DNA of 10,210 nucleotides. Source: JOPF133 sp052144935 (GTDB taxonomy: Bacteria; Acidobacteriota; Terriglobia; Bryobacterales; Bryobacteraceae). This document shows, piece after piece, positions 1 to 5,688 of the stretch. The stretch lies in the NCBI GenBank assembly GCA_052144935.1, contig JBKQPR010000210.1, positions 1-10,210 on the forward strand. The letters run 5' to 3'. The stretch's first letter is position 1. Each line of letters opens with the position of its first letter. Made by a program: the position numbers and the translations under genes. Under the pieces are notes generated by a model. That model did not search any database. It was not told where the DNA came from and saw nothing but the letters and a program-made list of their open reading frames with translations.

Positions 1-399
1 GCCCGGCCGCAAGCCGAACGGTTTCTCAGCCTCACGCTGACAACCGCGGAACACACCTGGCAGGCACTGGCCTGGGAAGCAAATGCCCGCGTGGCCCTGG
101 CCGAACCAGACCTCGCGCGCGCGCAACGGTGCATCGGCAAGGCTTTGGCCGCGATGGAAGGTTTCGAGCTGCCGCTGGCGGCCTGGCGCGTTCACGCGAC
201 CGCCTTTGAACTCTGCCGGAATTCAGGCGATCGAGATTCAGCGGATCGCCAACTGGCGCTCAGCCGCGAGACGATCATGAAGCTGGCAAGTTCCCTGCCC
301 GCGGAAGAGCCTCTTCGGCAGATATACTTGTCAGCGCCTATGATTCGCAACATCCTTGGCGATGGCGAAGCTCCAAGATCAAGCGCCAAAGAAGCTTGA
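1..399 (+). CDS. C-terminal part of a TPR-like regulatory ATPase/adenylate-cyclase-type protein (5' end outside window)
   Basis: The frame is open from the first base and ends at TGA 397-399, so 132 codons of the C-terminus are present and the start is upstream of the window. The residues form amphipathic helix pairs with TPR-like spacing: one repeat runs through an alanine-rich helix (AWEANARVALAEPDLARAQR), the next around AAWRVHATAFELCRNSGD. The end has the shape of an Arg/Thr-rich helix, a short acidic-Pro turn, then Leu-Arg followed by a hydrophobic/Ser/Ala/Pro segment and a final Arg-Asn-Ile-Leu-Gly. From memory, that layout closes many long proteins with an AAA ATPase module and a TPR array, with or without a kinase or cyclase domain. 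The N-terminal effector domain cannot be seen, so the specific function is unknown. A plain TPR protein is the main alternative. Confidence 0.7.
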   Translation, partial: ARPQAERFLSLTLTTAEHTWQALAWEANARVALAEPDLARAQRCIGKALAAMEGFELPLAAWRVHATAFELCRNSGDRDSADRQLALSRETIMKLASSLPAEEPLRQIYLSAPMIRNILGDGEAPRSSAKEA

Positions 400-461
400 C
401 GCAGAGCACAGAATGGGGAGATCCCGACCAGGTTCTCCAGCACGGAGAGCCTTTCCCGCCC

Positions 462-660
462 TCAGCAGAACGCGAGCATGGTCGCCGTCTGGTTGACGTG
501 TCCCAGGCACGCCTCGCCGTTACGTACTGAAGCCCACCGACGGGGTATTTGCGAACAGGGCGCCGAAGGCCTCGCACTGGCCCTCGTCCTGTAGTTGCAT
601 GGGATTCGGTAAAGAGAATCTGGTCGCCTCGAATGATACCGCCGCCGGCCGGCAACAAAA
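462..660 (-). pseudogene. Possible frameshifted gene relic, family not recognised
   Basis: Two minus-strand frames give protein-like stretches that abut. One (about 600 to 523) reads LQDEGQCEAFGALFANTPSV and then meets a stop at 520-522. A second frame takes over at about 530 and reads NGEACLGHVNQTATML before a stop at 462-464. A single-base indel near 525-530 would join them. Further upstream (about 660 to 610), a third frame contains PAGGGIIRGDQILFTES. The mixed residue composition, with Gln, Asn, Phe, Met and Cys, differs from the Arg/Pro/Gly-rich shadow frames seen elsewhere in this GC-rich DNA. I do not recognise the family and see no start or full domain. It could be a chance arrangement. 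Confidence 0.25.
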
Positions 661-789
661 CCGGCGCGTGGAACTGGTGGTTTCCGGAGAGCCGATCGGG
701 GTTGACCTACCGGAACCGCCGCAGTAGCCCGGAACCGCGCATGGGGCAGGCCGGCAGGGCCCCGCAGCCCACGGTAGCCAAGGGCAGGG

Positions 790-1045
790 CAGCCCCGGCA
801 ACCGGCAGCCCCTCGGTCCGCAACGCGCCAGCCCCCAACAGCCCCGGCAACCGGCAGTCCCCGGGTCCGCAACGCGCCAGCCCCCAACAGCCCCGGCAAC
901 CAGCAGCCCCTCGGGTCCGCAACGCGCCAGCCCCCAAACAGCCCCGGCAACCGGCAGCCCACCGGGTCCGCAACACGGCGGCGCCCAACAGCCCCGGCAA
1001 CCAGCAGCCCCTCGGTCTGGACTCGCGACAGCCCGGCGGTGGCCA
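790..1045. repeat. Minisatellite: four to five tandem units of about 50 bp
   Basis: The units begin at 790, 839, 888, 939 and 989 and measure 49, 49, 51 and 50 bp; the fifth decays after about 1018. Each carries a block starting CAGCCCCGGCAACC, then GGCAGCCCCTCGGGTCCGCA, then ACGCGCCAGCCCCCAA. Units 1-3 are nearly identical. Unit 4 has ACACGGCGGCGCCCAA in place of the last block, and unit 5 diverges. Because unit lengths are not multiples of three, the array is unlikely to encode a repeat protein. The top strand is C-rich and the bottom strand G-rich, with several runs of four or five G per unit. The array ends about 70-100 bp before the promoter of the ankyrin gene. Confidence 0.9.
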
Positions 1046-1112
1046 AAAGCCGCGGCAGCCCCACCTTTCCCCGCCCCCAGCCCCGGGGTCTGCCCCACAA
1101 CGGCCTTCCCTC

Positions 1113-1128
1113 TGCTATCCTCATCGGG
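1113..1128 (+). promoter_or_regulatory. Extended -10 promoter giving a (nearly) leaderless ankyrin mRNA
   Basis: TGCTATCCT at 1113-1121 fits the extended -10 form TGnTATnnT, with the hexamer TATCCT at 1116-1121. Counting seven bases on puts the transcription start at about 1128, one base before ATG 1129. No Shine-Dalgarno precedes the ATG, which fits leaderless initiation. No good -35 hexamer is visible at 16-18 bp spacing (1092-1099 is CCCCAC-like), as is common for extended -10 promoters. The same TATCCT hexamer lies just before the propeller gene at 5674-5679. Confidence 0.5.
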
Positions 1129-2187
1129 ATGCCCGATGCTCTCATCGAAGCCATCCGCTCCGGCGAGATGCGCGCGGTGCGCCAGGCGGTGGCGGCGGAT
1201 CCCCCAGCGGCGCGCCACCCCAGGGCGGTAGTGGCGGCTGGGCGCAGGGCCTTCCAGCCAGCCTTGGCATTCCTGCTCACCAAGGGCGCCGATCTGAATG
1301 CTGCCTGGAAGAACTACCGCCCCCTCCATGCCCTGCTGCAGGAGGAGCCGCACGGCCGCGGCGCCAAGCCCACGCCCGAGCGGTTGGCCTGCCTGGAATG
1401 GCTGCTCGCCAACGGCGCGGACCAGGAGCTGACCGCCGCTTGGCCGTCGGCGCGCACCATCATCGTGGCGGCCTTCATGGGCGAGCCGGAGTACATTAAA
1501 CGGCTGCGGCGCGGCGGCGCCCGCGTGGATGGCTTCGCCGCAGCGGCTCTGGGCGATCTGGATCTGCTGCGCCAAACCCTCCGGAAGCGCCCCCCGTTCG
1601 CAACCGAGCGCGATGCCGGCGGCCTCACCGCCCTTCAATGCGCCGCCGGATCGCGGATGCCGGGCGCGCCCCTGGTGGAAGCCGCCGCCCTGCTGCTGGA
1701 TGCCGGAGCGGATCTCGCCGCCCGCACCCGCTCATGGGCCCACGACGCGGATGCACCCTCCCTGGCCGCTTCCGCCAAGAACGCCGCCCTCTTCAAGCTG
1801 CTGTTGGAGCGCGGCGCCGACCCCACCGAGGCATTCTCCCACCCGGTGTGGGGCGCCGCCTACGAGATGGCTGAAATGGCGCTGGAACATGGCGCCGATC
1901 CCGACCGCGCCACCGCTAACGGCAAGCCGCTGCTCAACGATCTGATCCGTTGGGGCCAGATTCCGCAGACCCTCTGGCTGCTCGCGCGCGGCGCCAGCCC
2001 CAACATTGCCGACGAGCGCGGCTGGACCGCCGTCCACCAGGCCGCCTCGCGCGGCAACCTGCGGCTCCTGGAAGCAGTCCTGGACGCCGGTGGCGACCGC
2101 GGGCGGCGCGACCGCACCGGCGACACGCCGCTGGATATCGCCGTCCAGGGCGGACGCGAAAAGCTGGCCGCCCGGCTGGCGGTGTAG
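1129..2187 (+). CDS. Ankyrin-repeat protein, cytoplasmic
   Basis: The 352-residue protein has no signal peptide or membrane segment and consists almost entirely of ankyrin repeats, helix-loop-helix units that bind other proteins. Recognisable repeat ends are ALAFLLTKGADLN (46-57), LEWLLANGADQ (89-99), AALLLDAGADL (186-196), LFKLLLERGADP (221-232), MALEHGADPDR (250-260), LWLLARGASPN (282-292) and LLEAVLDAGGD (313-323). The cleanest full repeat is 297-325, starting GWTAVHQAASRGN, followed by a C-terminal cap with GDTPLDIAVQGG (331-342). Upstream in-frame starts exist (for example at 1039) but would translate spacer and lie before the promoter, so ATG 1129 is preferred. The permease gene begins 2 nt after the stop, suggesting one transcript. 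The partner is unknown; regulation or scaffolding of the permease or aminotransferase is only inferred from position. Confidence 0.9.
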   Translation: MPDALIEAIRSGEMRAVRQAVAADPPAARHPRAVVAAGRRAFQPALAFLLTKGADLNAAWKNYRPLHALLQEEPHGRGAKPTPERLACLEWLLANGADQELTAAWPSARTIIVAAFMGEPEYIKRLRRGGARVDGFAAAALGDLDLLRQTLRKRPPFATERDAGGLTALQCAAGSRMPGAPLVEAAALLLDAGADLAARTRSWAHDADAPSLAASAKNAALFKLLLERGADPTEAFSHPVWGAAYEMAEMALEHGADPDRATANGKPLLNDLIRWGQIPQTLWLLARGASPNIADERGWTAVHQAASRGNLRLLEAVLDAGGDRGRRDRTGDTPLDIAVQGGREKLAARLAV

Positions 2188-2189
2188 CC

Positions 2190-3641
2190 TTGGACAACCC
2201 CCCACCGCGCCGCCAGCTCGGGCTGTTTGACGCCACCATGATCGTGATGGGGGGCATCGTGGGGTCGGGCATCTTCCGCAATCCCTCGGTGGTGGCCCAC
2301 TCGGTGCACACGCCGTTTCTGATCCTGGGCGTCTGGGTATTGGGCGGCGCGCTGGCCATGGCCGGAGCCTTCATCTGGGCTGAGTTGGCCACCCGGCTGC
2401 CCGGCGTGGGCGGACAGTACGCCTATCTGCGCGAGGCCTACCATCCGGCGGTGGCCTTCCTCTATGGCTGGGTGCTGCTGCTGGTCACGCAGACCGCCGG
2501 TATGGCGGCCGTGGCCATCACCTTCGCCGGATACTTCCGCGAAATCAGCGGTCTCACCTGGAGCGACAGCGCCATCGGGGCCGTCGCCCTGCTGGCCCTC
2601 ACCGCCATCAACTGCCTGGGCGCCAAGGCCGGCAGCAACGTGCAAAGCGCCCTCATGCTGATGAAGACCGGGGCCATCGCCGCATTGGTGATTGCCGGCC
2701 TGGCGCTGGGCGGAGGCGCCATCCATCCGCTGCCGCTGGTCGACCGCCCAGTCTCGTTCGGTCTGTTGCGCGCGGTGGGCGCCGCGATGATCCCGGTGGC
2801 CTTCGCGTACGGCGGGTGGCAGACCGCCAGCTTCGTGGCCGGCGAGATGCGCGATCCGCGCCGCGATCTCTCCCGCGGCCTGTTGTTGGGCGTGGCCGGC
2901 GTGGTAGCGCTGTATCTAGCGGTGAATGTCGCCTGCCTCAAGGTGCTCGGCCCCGCCGGGCTGGACCGCACCGCTACGCCCGCTTCGGACGTCATGCGCG
3001 CGGCCCTGGGCGATAAGGGCGCGCTATTCATCGCCGTGGGCATCGCCGTCTCCACGCTGGGTTTCCTCAGCCAGGGGATGCTCACCGCCCCGCGCGTATA
3101 TAATGCCATGGCGCGCGACGGCCTGTTCTTCGAGCGCGTCGGCCGGCTTTCGCCGCGCACCGGCGCGCCGGTGGTGGCGATTGTGCTGCAAGGCGTGCTG
3201 GCTACCGCCATCGCCTGTTCGGGCCGCTATGAGCAGATCCTCAATTACGAGGTCAGCGTCGATTTTCTTGCGTTCACCCTGGCCGCGCTGGCGCTCTACC
3301 GCTTCCGGCGCCAGAATCGCGGGGGAGCGCCCTCGGGGGTGCCGGGGGCATCGTCTGGCGTGCCGTCCGGGATCCCGTCGGGGGCACCGTCTGGCGTGCC
3401 GTCCGGTGCGTCCTCCGGGCCACCGTCTGGCGTGCCCTCCAATGTCCCCTCCGCTCCCGGCGCCATCTTCCTCACGCCCGGCTATCCTTATACCCCCGCG
3501 CTGTTTGCGCTGGTCTGCTTGGGCGTGGTGGCCAGCACCATCCTGGCCGACCCATTCAACAGCGTCATGGCCATCCTGATCATGCTGGCGGGCCTTCCCG
3601 TATATTGGTATTGGCGCCGCCGCCGCGTGCGCCCTTCATGA
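2190..3641 (+). CDS. APC-superfamily amino acid permease with Pro/Ser/Gly loop insertion
   Basis: This is an inner-membrane amino acid transporter of 483 residues. Hallmarks of the APC/LAT group are the broken first helix with GGIVGSGIF (21-29), the TM2-TM3 motif AELATRLPGVGGQYAYL (64-80), and the TM6 region FAYGGW (205-210) followed by AGEMRDPRRDLSRG (217-230). Another family signature is APRVYNAMARDGLFF (300-314). About 12 hydrophobic helices are evident. TTG 2190 is chosen as start: it lies 2 nt after the ankyrin stop and gives a short polar N-terminus before TM1, whereas the ATG at 2238 would begin inside TM1. No strong Shine-Dalgarno is visible, so translation is probably coupled to the ankyrin gene. 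The loop before the conserved PGYPYTPALF (430-439) is replaced by a low-complexity tract at about residues 378-424. The substrate cannot be told; the aminotransferase partner suggests an amino acid. Confidence 0.9.
   Translation: MDNPPPRRQLGLFDATMIVMGGIVGSGIFRNPSVVAHSVHTPFLILGVWVLGGALAMAGAFIWAELATRLPGVGGQYAYLREAYHPAVAFLYGWVLLLVTQTAGMAAVAITFAGYFREISGLTWSDSAIGAVALLALTAINCLGAKAGSNVQSALMLMKTGAIAALVIAGLALGGGAIHPLPLVDRPVSFGLLRAVGAAMIPVAFAYGGWQTASFVAGEMRDPRRDLSRGLLLGVAGVVALYLAVNVACLKVLGPAGLDRTATPASDVMRAALGDKGALFIAVGIAVSTLGFLSQGMLTAPRVYNAMARDGLFFERVGRLSPRTGAPVVAIVLQGVLATAIACSGRYEQILNYEVSVDFLAFTLAALALYRFRRQNRGGAPSGVPGASSGVPSGIPSGAPSGVPSGASSGPPSGVPSNVPSAPGAIFLTPGYPYTPALFALVCLGVVASTILADPFNSVMAILIMLAGLPVYWYWRRRRVRPS
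3327..3458 (+). repeat. In-frame repeats encoding (P-S-G-V/I/A)n in the permease TM10-TM11 loop
   Basis: This is the DNA behind permease residues 380-423. The 13-mer CGTCTGGCGTGCC recurs at 3352, 3388 and 3424, exactly 36 bp apart, so three 12-residue units are kept in frame. The peptide is a run of short Ser-Gly-Val-Pro-like steps, such as SGVPSGIPSGAPSGVPSGAS at 389-408. Unlike the minisatellite at 790-1045, the period is a multiple of three, as expected for a tract selected to stay translatable. Confidence 0.9.
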
Positions 3642-4711
3642 GACACAAACAATCCGATTACATGCATTGGGCCAAGACCCAGAGCCGGGCCCTCTATAAC
3701 CTGGCCACCAGCGGGGTGGGCGCGTTCCCCTTGCGCGACCTGCCCTTCGATTTCACGCGCCTGGAAATCCACGGCGAAAACAAGTACGGATACGCGCCCC
3801 TCCAATGCGCCATCGCACGCCACGCCGGCGTGGAGCCGGAGTGCGTGGTGGAAGCGGCGGGCACCTCCATGGCCAACCACCTCGCCATGGCCGCCATCCT
3901 GGAGCCGGGCGACGAGGTGCTCATGGAACAGCCGGTCTACGGCCCCATCCTGGATGCCGCGCGCTACCTGGAAGCGGACATCCGGCGCTTCGCCCGCCGC
4001 CCCGAGGACGCTTTCGCGGTGGACCCGGCGGAAGTGCGCCGCGCCCTCACTCCACGCACCCGGCTGATCGTCCTCACCAACCTGCACAACCCTTCCAGCG
4101 TGCTCACACCGGAGGCGGCCCTGCGCGAGATCGGCGAGTTGGCGGCCGAGGCGGGCGCGCTGGTGCTGGTGGATGAAGTGTATCTCGACGCGGTCTATGA
4201 ACGGACGCCGCGGAGCGCCTTTCAGCTTGGACCGCGGTTCGTCGTCACCAGCAGCCTGACCAAGGTGTACGGGCTGAGCGGCCTGCGCTGCGGGTGGATC
4301 CTGGCGCAGCCCGAGCTGGCCTGGAAGATGCGCCGGCTGAACGACATTTACGGCGCCACGCCGGTGCATCTGGCGGAGGTGCTCGGCGTGGCGGCATTCG
4401 AAAATCTGGGCCTGTTGCGCGAGCGGGCGCGCCGGGTGCTGGAGGCCGACCGCGCCCTGCTGGCCGCCTTCCTGGAGCGTCACCCCGAAATGCCGGCCCC
4501 GCCCACGGATTTCGGCACTACCTGTTTCGCGCGCCTGCCCGGCGGGGATGCCGACGCCTTCCTGGCCCGCCTGAGGGCCGAGTGGGAAACCTCCGCCGTC
4601 CCCGGCCGGTTCTTCGAAATGCCCGATTACATCCGCATCGGCATGGGTGTCGACACCGGGATGTTCCGGGAAGGCCTGCGGCGGCTGGAACTGGCGCTGG
4701 GCATGTATTAG
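3638..4711 (+). CDS. PLP-dependent aminotransferase, class I/II (fold type I)
   Basis: This cytoplasmic enzyme of 357 residues probably transfers an amino group between an amino acid and a 2-oxo acid. The active-site elements appear in the right order: GTSMANHL (75-82) for the cofactor phosphate loop, NLHNPSS (148-154) with the cofactor-contacting Asn151, VDEVY (178-182) with Asp179 and Tyr182, SSLTKVYGLSGLRCGW (205-220) with Schiff-base Lys209 and phosphate-binding Arg217, and YIRIGMG (331-337) with the substrate-carboxylate Arg333. It is somewhat shorter than the usual 380-400 residues, mainly at the N-terminus. ATG 3638 overlaps the permease stop as ATGA and lacks a Shine-Dalgarno, so translational coupling is likely. 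An in-frame TTG at 3605 would lie inside the permease gene and adds only a Pro-rich stub. Substrate is not predictable from sequence; a PLP lyase of the same fold is less likely. Confidence 0.92.
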   Translation: MRHKQSDYMHWAKTQSRALYNLATSGVGAFPLRDLPFDFTRLEIHGENKYGYAPLQCAIARHAGVEPECVVEAAGTSMANHLAMAAILEPGDEVLMEQPVYGPILDAARYLEADIRRFARRPEDAFAVDPAEVRRALTPRTRLIVLTNLHNPSSVLTPEAALREIGELAAEAGALVLVDEVYLDAVYERTPRSAFQLGPRFVVTSSLTKVYGLSGLRCGWILAQPELAWKMRRLNDIYGATPVHLAEVLGVAAFENLGLLRERARRVLEADRALLAAFLERHPEMPAPPTDFGTTCFARLPGGDADAFLARLRAEWETSAVPGRFFEMPDYIRIGMGVDTGMFREGLRRLELALGMY

Positions 4712-4712
4712 C

Positions 4713-4742
4713 GGTGCATCCTGTAAACAGGTGTCTTGCACC
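4713..4742 (+). terminator. Nested inverted repeat just after the aminotransferase stop
   Basis: GGTGCA (4713-4718) pairs with TGCACC (4737-4742), and inside it CCTGT (4720-4724) pairs with ACAGG (4727-4731) around an AA loop. The result is a two-part hairpin with a one-versus-five-base internal loop, starting one base after the stop codon. No T-run follows, so this is not a classic intrinsic terminator. It may still end the ankyrin-permease-aminotransferase transcript or protect its 3' end. Confidence 0.35.
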
Positions 4743-4815
4743 CGATGTCGTGCGCATTCGCTTCAGCGTCCGGCAAGACTGGCCGGAGCTTCCGGCATTC
4801 TGCTTCCGTGAGATC

Positions 4816-5007
4816 CTATCCGATGAAGCCAGCCGGCGCGATCGCCCGCGCCTCCCGCTCAAACCGCTCCGTGAACTTCTCCTGCGACACTTTGATCGCC
4901 ACGTCGCGTCCCACGCGCGGGTCGTGCGCGCGATACACCTCGCCCATCCCGCCCGCGCCAATCGGCGCCACGTTTTGGTAAAGGTCCCAGGCAATCCGGG
5001 CTTTCAT
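4816..5007 (-). pseudogene. N-terminal fragment of a Ser/Thr protein kinase (truncated)
   Basis: Sixty-three codons run from ATG 5007-5005 to TAG 4818-4816. The first 57 match the N-lobe of a bacterial eukaryote-like kinase: glycine-rich loop GAGGMGEVYRAHD (17-29), VAIK with the ATP lysine Lys39, and the helix-C stretch FEREARAIA (49-57) with the likely salt-bridge Glu52. Family members continue straight into a Leu-Asn-His-Pro-Asn-Ile-type segment and over 200 more kinase residues. Here similarity stops at about 4837 and a stop follows six codons later. The catalytic loop, the DFG motif and everything beyond are missing, so it cannot be an active kinase. Its start overlaps the stop of the neighbouring kinase tail as ATGA, a sign that the two genes were once an operon. 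Confidence 0.85.
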
Positions 5008-5415
5008 TGCGCGCCCGCTCCTTTCTTCAACAGCGCCGGCCAGTTCACGATCACCGTCAGCGGCAGCTCACCATGTTGCCGAGTGGCGCGCACCAGGAAA
5101 CGCTGCCCATCCGGCGCAGTGTCATAAGGAGACCAGTCGATGTCATCGGTGGGCAGCGAGAACAGGTCGCGGGGAGTGGAAGGCTCGACTGAGCCGGCTC
5201 CGAGTTTCAGGCTCACCGCCATCAGTTTAATCCGGCGAAACGTAGAACAACTCACGCCCGCCTGCGCCAGGGCCCCACTGCGGACATTGCCCTCCGCCGG
5301 TCGAAACCCGCGTCGCGCCGCGCGGCTCCGGGAAAGCCTGGATGCAGACCTCGTTCCTGCCGGTCTCATCCGACTGGTAAGCGGCCCGATGCGGCGGAGC
5401 CTCCGGTGAGAACCG
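5004..5415 (-). pseudogene. C-terminal PD40/WD40-like tail of a second Ser/Thr kinase, frameshifted
   Basis: The first part (5415-5230) reads GRFSPE, then AYQSDETGRNEVCIQAFPEP, then STGGG and GGRELFYVSPD before meeting a stop at 5227-5229. A different frame continues at once (5231-5007) with KLMAVSLKLGAG, PDGQRFLVRATRQHGELPL and TVIVNWPALLKK, and stops at TGA 5006-5004. Both parts match the last TolB/PD40-type propeller blades that follow the kinase domain in acidobacterial kinases. The family usually has Asp-Asn-Lys-Leu-Met at the join; here GATTAAACTG looks like loss of two bases. The segment after SPE is also disturbed. No kinase domain remains upstream. It is a dead gene tail, parent of the operon with the kinase fragment at 4816-5007. 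Confidence 0.85.
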
Positions 5416-5433
5416 CCCCCGAGTATTCGCTGA

Positions 5434-5601
5434 ACGGCGTCCGCCAGTAGGGTTCTCGGCTGGGTGTTTGCCGCGGGTTTCGGGATGATGCAGAAGATCA
5501 ACGCGGGGTTCGAGGACGGCAAGATGCACGTCTCGTGCTACACCTGCCATTGCGGCGAGGCGGAACCGAAGACGGCGCCGGAACCGCGCGCGGAGGGATA
5601 A
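5434..5601 (+). pseudogene. C-terminal fragment of a c-type cytochrome (CxxCH)
   Basis: The plus-strand frame opens after a TGA at 5431 and closes at TAA 5599-5601. Its distinctive part starts at 5485: MMQKINAGFEDGKMHVSCYT followed by CH, giving the haem-c binding motif CYTCH at 5536-5550, then an acidic/Pro-rich end. This matches the tail of small acidobacterial cytochromes, related to the photosynthetic-reaction-centre cytochrome c subunit type, in which a second CxxCH is followed by Arg-Gly. Here the residue after CH is Cys (TGC), which one C-to-T change from CGC (Arg) would explain. No signal peptide, first haem site or start region is present. A 38-residue mini-protein from ATG 5485 is conceivable but would lack an export signal, so I call it a remnant. 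Confidence 0.65.
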
Positions 5602-5650
5602 TCTCTTGGTAAAAGGCCGTTGCACCGGCAGTACGGCAGTACCAAACGGC

Positions 5651-5688
5651 TTGAGTTACGCGGCGGTACCGCATATCCTGTAATCAGC
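5651..5688 (+). promoter_or_regulatory. Sigma70-type promoter of the propeller/VIT-vWA operon, near-leaderless
   Basis: TTGAGT (5651-5656) and TATCCT (5674-5679) are separated by exactly 17 bp. The predicted start is A5686, which leaves a 3-nt leader before ATG 5689. No Shine-Dalgarno lies upstream of that ATG. An in-frame TTG at 5620 lies before the promoter and so would not be on this transcript. Confidence 0.65.

Larger units (their letters stand above)
400..1128. other. 729-bp intergenic stretch: possible gene relic, minisatellite, promoter
   Basis: No frame here has convincing coding character over its whole length. Long open frames exist on both strands, but they run straight through the 49/49/51/50-bp repeat units, whose lengths do not preserve frame, and they depend on the lack of stop codons in GC-rich DNA. 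Three things can be separated: a possible decayed minus-strand gene at about 462-660, the tandem repeats at 790-1045, and the promoter at 1113-1128. Between 661 and 789 I see only GC-rich sequence with short Gly/Pro-coding motifs. Confidence 0.6.

Noticed and set aside
493..498. TTGACG as a -35 element, and TTGACC at 702-707
   Set aside because: Neither has an acceptable -10 hexamer 16-18 bp downstream, and no gene start follows.
780..1045. CRISPR array
   Set aside because: Units are contiguous near-copies of about 50 bp with no unique spacers, and no cas genes are nearby.
549..1499. 316-codon plus-strand frame through the repeats into the ankyrin gene
   Set aside because: It shares the ankyrin coding DNA in the wrong frame, and the Pro/Arg-rich product changes pattern at each repeat unit.
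520..1638. 372-codon open frame on the minus strand crossing the minisatellite and the ankyrin gene
   Set aside because: It translates the repeat units in shifting frames, because the units are not multiples of three, and then the antisense of the ankyrin repeats. It is open only because GC-rich DNA has few stops.
3099..3104. Perfect TATAAT inside the permease gene
   Set aside because: It encodes part of the conserved VYNAMARDG motif, and no -35 element lies at proper spacing.
3488..4741. 417-codon open frame on the minus strand opposite the aminotransferase
   Set aside because: It is antisense to a gene with intact catalytic motifs. The His/Gln/Arg/Gly-rich composition is what GC-rich codon usage gives on the opposite strand, and no family motif is visible.
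4713..4815. 35-codon minus-strand open frame after the kinase fragment stop
   Set aside because: The length is expected by chance, no family is recognised, and it overlaps the hairpin.
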